A stretch of 56,757 nt of DNA from an uncultured Flavobacteriales bacterium (GCA_903879765.1 CAIRMS010000161.1:1-56757), one strand, 5' to 3'; counted from the first letter of the stretch, positions 18,356 through 26,849 are shown. Notes: generated from the sequence alone by a model not told the origin. Program-made: numbers and translations.

Positions 18356-20365
18356 ATGAAAAAAATCATTGCTAGCATTCTTCTCGGATGTAGTTTCTTT
18401 GGCCTACGCGCACAAAAAGAGATCAACTCCGTTGCACCCATTAAAAAAGTTACAGTCTTTTTCACAGGCGCACAAGTTCAACATGAAGCTAAACTTGACT
18501 TACAAGCAGGTAGACAGGACATCGTTTTTCAAAAATTAACTGATTTTATTGATCCAAACACGGTACAGGTAAAAGCACAAGGTGATGTTACCATTCTTTC
18601 TGTTCGAACACGTAAGAATTTTGAGGACTTGAAAATCAGCAATGAAGAAATTCACGCATTGAATGTAAAGAAAGAGCTGTTATTTAAGAAAGACCAAACC
18701 TTACGTGATGAATATGTCATTCTTGAAATGGACAAGAATCTATTACTGAAAAATCGCGATTTAAAAGGACAAGACCAAGGATTGAAAATAACAGAATTAA
18801 AAGAAGCCTATTTGTTTATGCATACGAAGCTTACGGAAGTCATCACACGTGAAACGGAGATTTATGCAGAATTGGAAGACCTTCAAAAGAAAATGAATCA
18901 AATTGAGCAAGAGATTATTAGTCAACGTTCCAAACCAGTCATTAATTATTCTGAGGTAGTTGTTGAAGTGGATGTGACTAAATCTTGTACAGCTGGATTT
19001 CAATTCAATTATATTAGTCCAAATGCAACATGGAAAGCTTATTACGATATGCGCAGCGATGGCATTGGAAAACCCGTTCGTTTGGAAGCAAAAGCTAATT
19101 TGAGTCAAACGACAGGTATCGAGTGGAAGGATGTTGATTTAGTTCTTTCTACGAATGATCCCTATGAAAATGCACAAGAACCAACATTGCAACCTTGGAT
19201 TATCTATTACAATAATTACCCGCAGCAAAAAACGCAATCAACTCGAACCTTGCCTCAAGTTAATTACGCAGGAGAGAAATTAAGAGGAGAAGTAATTGAT
19301 GCTTCCACTGGAGAAGCAATGCCATTTGCAAAGGTTCGATTTTCAAACATTACAGGAGGAGCTATAACCGATTTCGATGGTAAGTTCGAACTGACGATTC
19401 CAAAAGGAGAAAATTACGTGACGGCAAGCTATGTTGGATACGATGAGGTGCAGTTACAAATTACTTCTACCTATTTGAAATTTTTCTTAGAACCGCAGGA
19501 AGTAAGTATACAAGAAGTTATGGTTCGCGGATCTAGATCGGAAGACGCTGATTATTATTATATAGATGGAATTGAAGTTAGAACACAAGCAAATACAATC
19601 AGTAGAGAAGATATTTCACGAATGCCTGCAAGATCTGCGGATGGAATTGCGAGCTCTGTTGGAGGTATTAACATAGGAAGAAAGCGTAAAATGGAATTCA
19701 AAAACGAAACTACTGGATGGAAAGCCAACGCTGTTGCAACAACTATTACAAAAAAAGACTTGCGTGTGGAGTATGCGATTCAGTCCAAAATGTCCATTCC
19801 TTCGGATGGCATGGATCACCGTGTGAGCATTGTTACACATGAATTACCAGCGTCATACGAATACCATGTTGTTCCGAAAATTGACCCTAGTGTCTATTTA
19901 TCCGCACAAGTTGTTGGATGGGAGAAATTGAATTTATTAAGCGGAGAATCCAATATTTACTTCGATGGTACATTCATGGGGAAATCATTTTTAGATGTGA
20001 ACTCCACAAAAGACACGCTCTCGTTCTCATTCGGAAAGGACAGTAAAATCAGTGTGGAACGAACTCGTTTGAAAGAAAAATCGAAGATTAAAACCATCGG
20101 ATCACGTCAAAAATTCGATGTGACTTGGGAGATTAAGATTAAAAATAATGGTGGGGCGATGATTCCGTTGATTGTAAAAGATCAGTTCCCTGTGTCGAAT
20201 CTAGAGGACATTAAAGTGAAACGAGGAGATGTATTAGATGCGAGAGTGGATGAAAAAACGGGAATTATTACGTGGAGTTTCTTAAAAGGAATTTCCGGAT
20301 CACAGACCATCACCTTCGACTATAGCGTGGATTCACAATATGGGATTCAGCTTTACTTAGAATAA
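18356..20365 (+). CDS. DUF4139 (MuiA-like) exported protein with an inserted CarboxypepD_reg/TonB-plug-like module
   Basis: 669 residues from the ATG at 18356. An upstream TTG at 18296 is possible, but the signal peptide KKIIASILLGCSFFGLRAQ begins here. The N-terminus (VTVFFTGAQVQHEAKLDLQ) is the DUF4140 part, then a coiled coil (roughly residues 85-200), then the DUF4139 beta domain. Around residues 300-445 it is interrupted by a CarboxypepD_reg-like strand set (RGEVIDASTGEAMPFAKV, DFDGKFELTI) and a plug-like piece (VMVRGSRSEDADYYYIDGI). DUF4139 then resumes to the end. MuiA-type proteins are of unknown biochemical role. Confidence 0.8.
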   Translation: MKKIIASILLGCSFFGLRAQKEINSVAPIKKVTVFFTGAQVQHEAKLDLQAGRQDIVFQKLTDFIDPNTVQVKAQGDVTILSVRTRKNFEDLKISNEEIHALNVKKELLFKKDQTLRDEYVILEMDKNLLLKNRDLKGQDQGLKITELKEAYLFMHTKLTEVITRETEIYAELEDLQKKMNQIEQEIISQRSKPVINYSEVVVEVDVTKSCTAGFQFNYISPNATWKAYYDMRSDGIGKPVRLEAKANLSQTTGIEWKDVDLVLSTNDPYENAQEPTLQPWIIYYNNYPQQKTQSTRTLPQVNYAGEKLRGEVIDASTGEAMPFAKVRFSNITGGAITDFDGKFELTIPKGENYVTASYVGYDEVQLQITSTYLKFFLEPQEVSIQEVMVRGSRSEDADYYYIDGIEVRTQANTISREDISRMPARSADGIASSVGGINIGRKRKMEFKNETTGWKANAVATTITKKDLRVEYAIQSKMSIPSDGMDHRVSIVTHELPASYEYHVVPKIDPSVYLSAQVVGWEKLNLLSGESNIYFDGTFMGKSFLDVNSTKDTLSFSFGKDSKISVERTRLKEKSKIKTIGSRQKFDVTWEIKIKNNGGAMIPLIVKDQFPVSNLEDIKVKRGDVLDARVDEKTGIITWSFLKGISGSQTITFDYSVDSQYGIQLYLE

Positions 20366-20384
20366 ATTTGATCAAGTACCTTGA

Positions 20385-20417
20385 GGAGCCACCAATGTTT
20401 TGTAACTTGGTGGCTTC
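20385..20417 (+). promoter_or_regulatory. strong hairpin in the truA leader
   Basis: The perfect stem AGCCACCAA (20387-20395) and TTGGTGGCT (20407-20415), extendable by two more pairs, ends 4-6 nt before the truA ATG. A TAAATTTG box (20363-20370) overlaps the stop codon of the preceding gene and could start a transcript that carries this hairpin. There is no T run, so it is a poor terminator. A role in mRNA stability or start-codon access is an inference. Confidence 0.45.
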
Positions 20418-20420
20418 GTT

Positions 20421-21170
20421 ATGCAACGATATTTTGTTCAAGTCGCTTACCGTGGAACAGCTTACAATGGTTGGCAGTCTCAACCGAACGCACCCAGTGT
20501 TCAGGAGACAATTGAGCGCTGTTTTTCGAAGGTTTTTGGAAATACTTCAGTTCCAATCGTGGGGTGCGGGAGAACGGATGCAGGCGTTCATGCGAAATCC
20601 TATTTTTTCCATGTAGATTTACCACAAGTTTGGGACGAACAGCACATCTGTTTTAAGTTAAACCGCATGCTTCCTCCGGACATCAGTGCGATTGAGGCGA
20701 TGAAAGTATCCTCTGAATTTCATGCACGTTTCCATGCGACCAAACGCACGTATCGTTATTTCCTTCACCAGCATAAAGATCCTTTTCAATTAGATCAAAG
20801 TTGGTATTTCCAACAGCCATTAGATTTTTCGGCCATGAATGCGGCTGCTCAGCGTTTGTTGGGTACTAAAGACTTTGGTTCCTTTTCCAAATTACATACC
20901 GTTGTCAAGACAAATATCTGTACTGTTTTTCATGCCGAATGGACTCAAACCGATGATCAATGGTATTTTGAAATCTCTGCCAATCGTTTTTTACGAAATA
21001 TGGTTCGAGCGATTGTTGGAACCTTAATTGAAGTTGGATTAGGTAATCTTTCCATTGATGATATCGACGCGATCATCGAGGCAAAGGACCGTGGTCAAGC
21101 GGCGGTTTCCGTTCCTGCCCATGGCTTATTTCTGTGGGACATTGCTTATCCATTTTTGTCAGAAAAGTAA
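20421..21170 (+). CDS. truA: tRNA pseudouridine synthase A
   Basis: 249 residues, full length. It converts U38-U40 in the anticodon arm of tRNAs to pseudouridine. Seen are YFVQVAYRGTAYNGWQSQP at the start, GCGRTDAGVHA with the catalytic Asp53, the FHARF and TYRYFL segments, and FEISANRFLRNMVRAIVGTL near the C-terminus. The ATG at 20421 fits the family's N-terminus. A hairpin precedes the start and a minus-strand terminator lies between this gene and the convergent neighbour. Confidence 0.95.
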   Translation: MQRYFVQVAYRGTAYNGWQSQPNAPSVQETIERCFSKVFGNTSVPIVGCGRTDAGVHAKSYFFHVDLPQVWDEQHICFKLNRMLPPDISAIEAMKVSSEFHARFHATKRTYRYFLHQHKDPFQLDQSWYFQQPLDFSAMNAAAQRLLGTKDFGSFSKLHTVVKTNICTVFHAEWTQTDDQWYFEISANRFLRNMVRAIVGTLIEVGLGNLSIDDIDAIIEAKDRGQAAVSVPAHGLFLWDIAYPFLSEK

Positions 21171-21171
21171 C

Positions 21172-21203
21172 CCAAAAAAAAAGGCGACATTTCTGCCGCC
21201 TTT
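21172..21203 (-). terminator. intrinsic terminator, minus strand
   Basis: The stem AAAGGCG/CGCCTTT (21180-21186 with 21197-21203) is followed on the minus strand by a run of T, complementary to the A run at 21174-21182. It terminates the leftward gene at 21223-21933. On the plus strand the tail is only TTTCC, so it is a weak stop for truA. Confidence 0.75.
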
Positions 21204-21222
21204 CCAAAGTTCAATTTTGTTT

Positions 21223-21933
21223 TTATTCCTGATTGGACATGTAAGCTCTGTATAAGTCAAAGTAGCTTTTTGTTTCTACAACAATTGCTCCTCCAAGCGT
21301 ATCTCCGTATTTTGCTGGAAGTCCACCCGTGTAGACCATCATTCTATTAATAGAGCAACTTGGCACGCTAAACACTTCGTTGCTTTTGATACCGTCCAAA
21401 ATATAAATCATATCGCCTTTACGCGCACCTCGAAACATCAATTGACCATCATCGTCCATTTTAATTTCAGAAGACATGGATGTCGCTAGTGTCTTTATAT
21501 CAAATTTATTTGCGTTGTGTACTAAATCCTTAGACGTTAATTCCTTTACAGGTAATTCTCCATAGATTAAGCGAATTCGCGTACCAACGGGAACCGCTTT
21601 CATTGTTTGAACGGCATTCGTGTTCATTAAAATCGTTCCTAAATTACAATAGGCTTCGATCGGAACATCTACTGGAATTCCTTTCAAGGAATCTGTTTTA
21701 TAAACGATGTACATCGTGTATTTTCCTACGGGTACACTTGAGATTCGGAATCGACCATCAGCATCGGTCATGGCATAATATATTTTATCCTGATCTTCCA
21801 CCACTGCGCGAGCATTTGGCAAGGGTTTATCGTCGTTAAAATTCATCACTTTGCCGATGATGTCACCTGTTACAGACTGAGCAATTGTGTTTCCTGCAAA
21901 TATTAGCATCCACACTGCGAACCAACTTTTCAT
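21223..21933 (-). CDS. orphan CarboxypepD_reg plus TonB-plug protein without a barrel
   Basis: 236 residues with a signal peptide (GNTIAQ). Residues 25-110 form a carboxypeptidase-regulatory-like sandwich (DIIGKVMNFNDDKPLPNA, DADGRFRISSVPVGKY). Residues 130-225 look like a TonB receptor plug (QLMFRGARKGDMIYILDGI, INRMMVYTGGLPAKYGDT), but no beta-barrel follows; the gene ends cleanly before a terminator. It could be a secreted partner of a receptor, or the remnant of one. The same module occurs inside the DUF4139 protein about 1.4 kb away, so the small plug is probably a functional unit and not debris. Confidence 0.75.
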   Translation of the reverse strand: MKSWFAVWMLIFAGNTIAQSVTGDIIGKVMNFNDDKPLPNARAVVEDQDKIYYAMTDADGRFRISSVPVGKYTMYIVYKTDSLKGIPVDVPIEAYCNLGTILMNTNAVQTMKAVPVGTRIRLIYGELPVKELTSKDLVHNANKFDIKTLATSMSSEIKMDDDGQLMFRGARKGDMIYILDGIKSNEVFSVPSCSINRMMVYTGGLPAKYGDTLGGAIVVETKSYFDLYRAYMSNQE

Positions 21934-21990
21934 AGATTTTTGTTTTTTGGATTTCTTTAAAGATGTTGACTACGATGAAATTCCATAAAA

Positions 21991-22025
21991 GACAAAAAAA
22001 AAGGCCCACATTGCTGTGAGCCTTT
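21991..22025 (-). terminator. intrinsic terminator after fabD, minus strand
   Basis: The stem AAAGGC-C-ACA with TGT-A-GCCTTT (22000-22010 with 22015-22025, one mismatch) has a TTGC loop and, on the minus strand, a long T run (A run at 21994-22002). It lies 19 nt past the fabD stop. Confidence 0.8.
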
Positions 22026-22043
22026 GACTATTTTATTTCCGTA

Positions 22044-22931
22044 TTATTCAACGATTGTTGCACTGCTTGTTGTTAATTCGCGGTTTACTTTTTTGAAAAG
22101 TCCTTGTAAAACTTTTCCCGGACCAACCTCTACTACTTCGTCACAACCATCAGAAAGCATGTTATTCATGATTTGTGTCCATTTCACTGCTCCCGTTAAT
22201 TGTAAAACCAAATTTTGTTTGATTTCAGCTGGATCAGAAACCGCTTTTGCATTAACATTCTGATACACGGGACATGTTGGTTGTGAAAAATGTGTTGCTT
22301 CGATAGCCGCTGCGAGTTCTTCGCGTGCGGGCTCCATCAAAGGTGAATGAAAGGCTCCACCTACTTGTAGCATCATCGCTCTTTTCGCGCCAGCTTCTGT
22401 TAACTTGGCACACGCTGCTTCCACTGCTGGTATGGAACCAGATATCACTAATTGTCCAGGACAGTTATAGTTTGCCGGAACAACGACACCCTCGATTTCG
22501 GAACAGATTTTTTCCACGACGTCGTCTTCCAATCCAAGAATTGCTGCCATCGTTGAAGGTTGCATTTCGCATGCTTTTTGCATCGCGAGAGCACGTTGCG
22601 AAACCAAACGGAGTCCATCCTCGAAACTCAACGCTTTGTTTGCAACCAACGCTGAAAACTCACCTAATGAGTGTCCTGCAACCATTGCCGGCTGAAATGA
22701 CTCACCTAAACATGCTGCAAGAATTGTCGAATGTAAGAAGATAGCCGGCTGTGTCACTTTTGTTTGTTTCAACTCCTCTTCGCTTCCTTCGAACATGATT
22801 TTTTGAATATCGAATCCAAGAATTTCATTTGCTTTTTGGAACATTGATTTGGCTAAATCTGAATGTTCATATAAATCTTTACCCATTCCGGTGAACTGTG
22901 CACCTTGTCCGGGAAATACATATGCTTTCAT
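22044..22931 (-). CDS. fabD: malonyl-CoA:ACP transacylase
   Basis: 295 residues. It loads malonyl groups on acyl carrier protein for fatty acid synthesis. FPGQGAQFTGMGKDL at the N-terminus, AGHSLGEFSALVA with the nucleophile Ser88, the Arg-containing QRALAMQ segment, GGAFHSPLM with the catalytic His, and VEVGPGKVLQGL at the end are all present. It stands as a single gene with its own terminator; no other fab genes lie nearby. Confidence 0.95.
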   Translation of the reverse strand: MKAYVFPGQGAQFTGMGKDLYEHSDLAKSMFQKANEILGFDIQKIMFEGSEEELKQTKVTQPAIFLHSTILAACLGESFQPAMVAGHSLGEFSALVANKALSFEDGLRLVSQRALAMQKACEMQPSTMAAILGLEDDVVEKICSEIEGVVVPANYNCPGQLVISGSIPAVEAACAKLTEAGAKRAMMLQVGGAFHSPLMEPAREELAAAIEATHFSQPTCPVYQNVNAKAVSDPAEIKQNLVLQLTGAVKWTQIMNNMLSDGCDEVVEVGPGKVLQGLFKKVNRELTTSSATIVE

Positions 22932-22973
22932 AACGCTTAATTTTGGGGTAAAATTAATGATTCCTTTGGAATG

Positions 22974-23813
22974 TTATAATTGTCCGTCGGAATGATAACG
23001 TCCGGCTTTAAAGATTCTCACCTTTTGAAGAATCCCATCAGCATCATAATCATAGACTTTTCCATCCCACAACTGGCCATTTTTAAAATCTCCTTCCATC
23101 CAAATTTCATCGTTGTCGTTATACACTTTGTTATAACCATTTGTGACAAATTTCAATCCTTTCATCCTTGGATTGGTGATTTTTGGTGGATATATCATTG
23201 ATTCCATGCTCGATACAGCTGGTTTGGGCTGCGGAATAGCTGAACTATTTTTCACGTTTAAAATTGTACCTGATGCAGATACCTCAAAAGATTCTATCAG
23301 ATTTCCTTGTGTATTATAACGATTTACCTTTCCACCTAAGGTTCCGTTTTTCATTGAATACTCCAAGGCAATTTTTCCATTCTCATGAAAATATTGAACA
23401 TTTCCGGTTTCTTTTCCTTCGTTATTATAGATCGCCTTATAAGCAATGACCCCATTCTCATAATAGCGAACAAGAGTACCTTTGTATCCATTCTTTTCGA
23501 AACTTCCTTGTTCCTTGATATGTCCATTCGAATAAAAACGAGTAAATGATCCTTCAGGTCGATTATTGGAATAATTTCCTTTCAACTTTGGCGTTTTACC
23601 ATCTTTGTGGTATTTCGTCCATATCCCTTCTTTTCTTCCATCAACATAGATTCCCTCTTCTACCTTTCCTGTTTTAGCGATTCCAGAATGAGGTTTATCT
23701 GCGCCAGTATAAATCCATTTGCCTGTTCGCTTTCCATGCGCATCTTTTTTATTCTGCGCTTGAACAAGAGACGTAAGCAAAATGAATAAGAAGATTAGGT
23801 GATATTTTATCAT
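22974..23813 (-). CDS. exported MORN-repeat (YwqK-like) protein
   Basis: 279 residues with a signal peptide (LLTSLVQAQ). The body is a run of MORN-type repeats of about 20-23 residues: G-K-R-T-G-K-W-I-Y, GNYSNNRPEGSFTRFYSNG, GSFEKNGYKGTLVRYYENG, then IALEYSMKNGTLGGKVNRY and similar. In Bacteroidetes, exported MORN proteins are often labelled 'YwqK family antitoxin', but no toxin gene is next to it and the signal peptide argues against an antitoxin. It is probably an envelope scaffold; function unknown. Confidence 0.75.
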   Translation of the reverse strand: MIKYHLIFLFILLTSLVQAQNKKDAHGKRTGKWIYTGADKPHSGIAKTGKVEEGIYVDGRKEGIWTKYHKDGKTPKLKGNYSNNRPEGSFTRFYSNGHIKEQGSFEKNGYKGTLVRYYENGVIAYKAIYNNEGKETGNVQYFHENGKIALEYSMKNGTLGGKVNRYNTQGNLIESFEVSASGTILNVKNSSAIPQPKPAVSSMESMIYPPKITNPRMKGLKFVTNGYNKVYNDNDEIWMEGDFKNGQLWDGKVYDYDADGILQKVRIFKAGRYHSDGQL

Positions 23814-23903
23814 AATTAAAATCTAATGTAAAAGTATGAAAAGAAGGTAGAAATCTGTGAATAACTACTGAAAAATTACCATCAAAAAACGAGAAGAAAA
23901 AGG

Positions 23904-23911
23904 TAATTTTG
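23904..23911 (+). promoter_or_regulatory. -7 promoter box of the flavin reductase gene
   Basis: TAATTTTG fits TAnnTTTG and lies 8 nt before the ATG at 23920. I see no clear -33 element. Confidence 0.35.
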
Positions 23912-23919
23912 AATTCATT

Positions 23920-24813
23920 ATGTTGACATTTAATCCACAGGAAATATCGGTTCAGCGACTTCATCAGTTGCTACTAGGGTCTATTGGTCCAAGGCCAATT
24001 GCATTTGCATCAACCATGAATGCTGCCGGACAAGCAAATCTGGCACCATTTAGTTTTTTTAATGTTTTTAGTGCGAATCCCCCGATTTTAATTTTTTCGC
24101 CGGCACGATCTGGCAGAACAAATGAAACGAAGGATACTTACAAAAATGTGAAGGAGCTTCCGGAGGTAGTCATCAACGTGGTAAATTTCGATATTGTACA
24201 TCAAATGAGTTTGGCGAGTTCACCTTATTCTCCAGGGATAAGTGAATTTGAAAAAGCTGGACTTACCGCTATTCCATCAGAGACAATTAAACCCTTCCGC
24301 GTTGCAGAAGCACCTGTTCAGTTTGAATGTCGTGTAAATGAAGTGAAAGAACTTGGTAACAAGGGCGGAGCTGGAAACTTAATCATTTGTGAAGTATTGC
24401 GTATGCATGTGAGAGAAGACCTCATAAATGAAAAAGGACTGATTGATCAGCACAAAATAGACTTGGTTTCACGTATGGGGGGAGATTGGTACGTTCGAGC
24501 AAATGAACAGTCTATGTTCGAGGTTAAAAAACCAATTACGACATGTGGAATTGGCTTTGACGCACTTCCAAAGGACATCAGAAATAGTAAATTTTTAAGC
24601 GGAAATGACCTTGGTCAATTGGCTGGAATCGAAGAACTGCCAAATGAAACGGATGTGAACGAATATAAGCTGATTGAATTAAGCGAATTATTTGTATCTT
24701 TAGAAAACGACGCAGTCGAACTCGAAACACAACTTCATCAAAAAGCAAAAGCCCTTTTAAGCGAAAATAAGTTAGAAGAAGCTTGGCTCACTTTATTAGC
24801 ATTTAACAATTAA
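23920..24813 (+). CDS. flavin reductase-like FMN-binding protein
   Basis: 297 residues. The flavin reductase-like (split-barrel FMN) core lies in residues 15-215: LLLGSIGPRPIAFASTMNAAG, NLAPFSFFNVFSANPPIL, and KDTYKNVKELPEVVINVV, typical of the FMN-binding DIM6/NTAB group. A C-terminal extension of about 80 acidic helical residues follows. Relatives supply reduced flavin to monooxygenases or bind FMN as a cofactor. The DUF3127 gene starts 11 nt after its stop, so they are likely cotranscribed. Confidence 0.82.
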   Translation: MLTFNPQEISVQRLHQLLLGSIGPRPIAFASTMNAAGQANLAPFSFFNVFSANPPILIFSPARSGRTNETKDTYKNVKELPEVVINVVNFDIVHQMSLASSPYSPGISEFEKAGLTAIPSETIKPFRVAEAPVQFECRVNEVKELGNKGGAGNLIICEVLRMHVREDLINEKGLIDQHKIDLVSRMGGDWYVRANEQSMFEVKKPITTCGIGFDALPKDIRNSKFLSGNDLGQLAGIEELPNETDVNEYKLIELSELFVSLENDAVELETQLHQKAKALLSENKLEEAWLTLLAFNN

Positions 24814-24824
24814 ATTATAATTCA

Positions 24825-25220
24825 ATGTTTAAATTCACCGGAACCATCAAGGTTATCCAACCAACGCAACAAGTCACAGAGAAATTTGCTAAAAGAGAAT
24901 TTGTTGTGACAGATACAACTTCAATGTATCCACAAGACATTATGTTTCAAGCAACACAGGACAAATGTAGCATGTTAGACAGCTACAATGTGAATGATCA
25001 AGTGGAGGTTTCATTTAACCTACGTGGACGTGAGTGGACAAGTCCTCAAGGTGAAGTGAAGTACTTTAATACGATTGAAGCGTGGAGAATTGAGCGTCCA
25101 GGACAAGGAACTGGAATGCCGGCTGGCGGACCTTCAGCAATGTCTTTAGGTAATGCTCCTGCATCTACACCAAGCAGTCCAATAACGGCAGCTGAGGATG
25201 ACGACGATTTACCATTCTAA
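24825..25220 (+). CDS. DUF3127 OB-fold-like protein with an SSB-like acidic tail
   Basis: 131 residues. The first 95 form a compact beta-rich domain (GTIKVIQPTQQVTEKFAKRE, VEVSFNLRGREWTS, YFNTIEAWRIE) that I assign to DUF3127, thought to be an OB fold. It is followed by a flexible Gly/Pro/Ala/Ser linker and the acidic end AEDDDDLPF. Bacterial single-strand-binding proteins end the same way (acidic run, then hydrophobic-Pro-Phe), which is how they recruit repair and replication proteins. Single-strand DNA or RNA binding is an inference. A strong terminator follows. Confidence 0.75.
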   Translation: MFKFTGTIKVIQPTQQVTEKFAKREFVVTDTTSMYPQDIMFQATQDKCSMLDSYNVNDQVEVSFNLRGREWTSPQGEVKYFNTIEAWRIERPGQGTGMPAGGPSAMSLGNAPASTPSSPITAAEDDDDLPF

Positions 25221-25234
25221 GTAACAAGAATCAT

Positions 25235-25270
25235 AAAAATGCCCCTAACGATACTGTTGGGGGCATTTTT
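25235..25270. terminator. bidirectional intrinsic terminator
   Basis: A 15-bp stem with one G-T pair (25235-25249 with 25256-25270) around a 6-nt loop, with an A run on the left and a T run on the right. It therefore terminates both the rightward DUF3127 operon and the leftward ZIP transporter operon that converge here. Confidence 0.88.
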
Positions 25271-25293
25271 TATTTGTACTCTTCGTGATTGTA

Positions 25294-26019
25294 TCAATAC
25301 ATTAACATCGCTAAACCGCAACCAACAACAATGCTCATTAATTTCATGAGGTTGAATTTGTGGTTCTCGGTTGTTTCAAAAATAATGGTGGTGGAAATAT
25401 GTAGAAACATTCCAACTACAACCGCCAATATCACGTGAACATCCAGTCCAAGTTCGGCTGGAGAAACAGTAAATCCTAGTAGAACGCCGAACGGAGTCAT
25501 TACTGCGAATAAACTAAGCACTAACCACGATTGAAGTTGACTTAACTTCGTATTTATCAATAAGGTCATTAAAGCAATCGCTACCGGAACTTGGTGAAAA
25601 ATAATCCCCCAGAAAAGTGATCCATGTGCGTGCTCATGCGTATTCACAATACCCATATACTCATTACCTAATGGAATTCCTTCAATGATTGAATGAACGG
25701 ATAGAGAAATAAACAAAACCCAAGGCAAGGGTTGTCCTTTGTGCACGTGAACGTGTCCATGTTCTATTCCACCAGAAAAATACTCCAGGATTAATTGTAC
25801 TAAAAATCCAAGGAGAATGAAAATTCCCATTTTCGCTTGACCATCAGCATAAATATCTGGAATCAGGTGCTGAAAGATGATCGCTAATAAGAATCCACCA
25901 CTAAAAGCTAATGCTAATTTGATGAATTGACTTTTATTGGTCGCATTTAGGTATGTCACAACTAATCCACCCATAATTACGGAGGCAATAAGACCAATAA
26001 AAACTAGTGAGATATTCAT
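25294..26019 (-). CDS. ZIP-family metal transporter
   Basis: 241 residues with about eight hydrophobic segments. The ZIP metal-site motifs are visible: LSVHSIIEGIPLG in TM4 (His and Glu of the binuclear site) and FHQVPVA in TM5. A His-rich loop (GGIEHGHVHVH) precedes TM4. ZIP proteins bring Zn, Fe or Mn into the cytoplasm across the inner membrane. The start overlaps the stop of the upstream methyltransferase (TAATG), so they form one leftward operon that ends at the bidirectional terminator. Metal specificity cannot be read. Confidence 0.85.
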   Translation of the reverse strand: MNISLVFIGLIASVIMGGLVVTYLNATNKSQFIKLALAFSGGFLLAIIFQHLIPDIYADGQAKMGIFILLGFLVQLILEYFSGGIEHGHVHVHKGQPLPWVLFISLSVHSIIEGIPLGNEYMGIVNTHEHAHGSLFWGIIFHQVPVAIALMTLLINTKLSQLQSWLVLSLFAVMTPFGVLLGFTVSPAELGLDVHVILAVVVGMFLHISTTIIFETTENHKFNLMKLMSIVVGCGLAMLMY

Positions 26020-26750
26020 TATTTTAACTGTGCTTGAAGGATTAAACGATCGGAATTTTCTTCGTTAAAAGATATCAAATCGTAGGACCCAAAGGTATTT
26101 ACAATTTCGAATTTATCCGCTAACAAGGAATGAAAATCAGACAATTTTAGGGCCTGTACGCGTTCCATGAAGTGATTTACTTGTCCGTTTTCGATCACCT
26201 CAATGTTTTTAAAGATGTGTTTTCCGTCATAGTTACGTGTGATTTGAAAGGTAACTTCATCGATTACTTTCGTTTCTGAAGGAACTAAATTCTGTATGAC
26301 CTTTGAAGCATTCATGAAATCAATCAAGACAGTGGCGCCAGGTTTCAACATATTCGAAATAGACTCACAAACGCGTTTGTTTTCCGATTCGTGATCAAAG
26401 TAACCAAAACTTGTAAATAAATTGAAAACGGCGTCAAATTGTTCATTTTCTAAGGCCTCTCGCATGTCGTGCGTTTGAAAGCGCAAACGATCATTAGACC
26501 ATTGACTTGCAAGAGAAATGCTGTTTGGAGATAAATCTACACCAAGGACATCGTGTCCAAATTCACTTAAATATTTGGCATGTCGCCCTTTGCCGCAGGC
26601 TAAATCCAATAATTTAGACCCCGAGGGTAAGTTTAAATGGTTAATGAGATTTTGAATAAAGCGTTCTGCTTCCTGTTCATCGCGATTTTGATAGAGTAAA
26701 TGATAATAGCCCGTATCAAACCATTCTTCAAACCATTCTTTTTTTGACAT
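26019..26750 (-). CDS. class I SAM-dependent methyltransferase
   Basis: About 243 residues from the ATG at 26750; an upstream in-frame start would overlap the promoter box. The SAM-binding motif LLDLACGKGRHAKYL is followed by GVDLSPNSI (acidic motif II) and FDAVFNLFTSFGYF. The late part (FQITRNYDGKHIFKNIEVIE) is the lid typical of this YcgJ/Tam-like group. The substrate is unknown. It is translationally coupled to the ZIP transporter. Confidence 0.82.
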   Translation of the reverse strand: MSKKEWFEEWFDTGYYHLLYQNRDEQEAERFIQNLINHLNLPSGSKLLDLACGKGRHAKYLSEFGHDVLGVDLSPNSISLASQWSNDRLRFQTHDMREALENEQFDAVFNLFTSFGYFDHESENKRVCESISNMLKPGATVLIDFMNASKVIQNLVPSETKVIDEVTFQITRNYDGKHIFKNIEVIENGQVNHFMERVQALKLSDFHSLLADKFEIVNTFGSYDLISFNEENSDRLILQAQLK

Positions 26751-26753
26751 GTT

Positions 26754-26761
26754 CAAAATTA
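26754..26761 (-). promoter_or_regulatory. -7 promoter box of the methyltransferase-ZIP operon
   Basis: On the minus strand the sequence reads TAATTTTG, three bases before the ATG at 26750. No good -33 element is seen. If used, the mRNA would be leaderless. Confidence 0.4.
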
Positions 26762-26804
26762 CCATTTTGTTTTCTAAAAAGTGAAAAGAGAATTTGAATG
26801 TTTG

Positions 26805-26834
26805 TTGTTTTCAGCTGAATATTTTGTATTTTTG
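26805..26834 (+). promoter_or_regulatory. promoter of the AAA_14 ATPase gene
   Basis: TTG at 26805-26807, a 19-nt spacer and TATTTTTG at 26827-26834 match the Bacteroidetes consensus. This places the start of transcription after the GTG at 26781 and supports the ATG at 26850 as the real start. Confidence 0.6.
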
Positions 26835-26849
26835 ACATTATTTTCTGTT

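Noticed and set aside
22325..22744. A 139-codon plus-strand frame opposite fabD
   Set aside because: It is fully inside a certain fabD gene, has no start context and its residue composition is that of an antisense shadow.
23607..23789. Toxin partner gene next to the MORN/YwqK-like 'antitoxin'
   Set aside because: Only shadow frames of the MORN gene exist there, and the MORN protein itself has a signal peptide.
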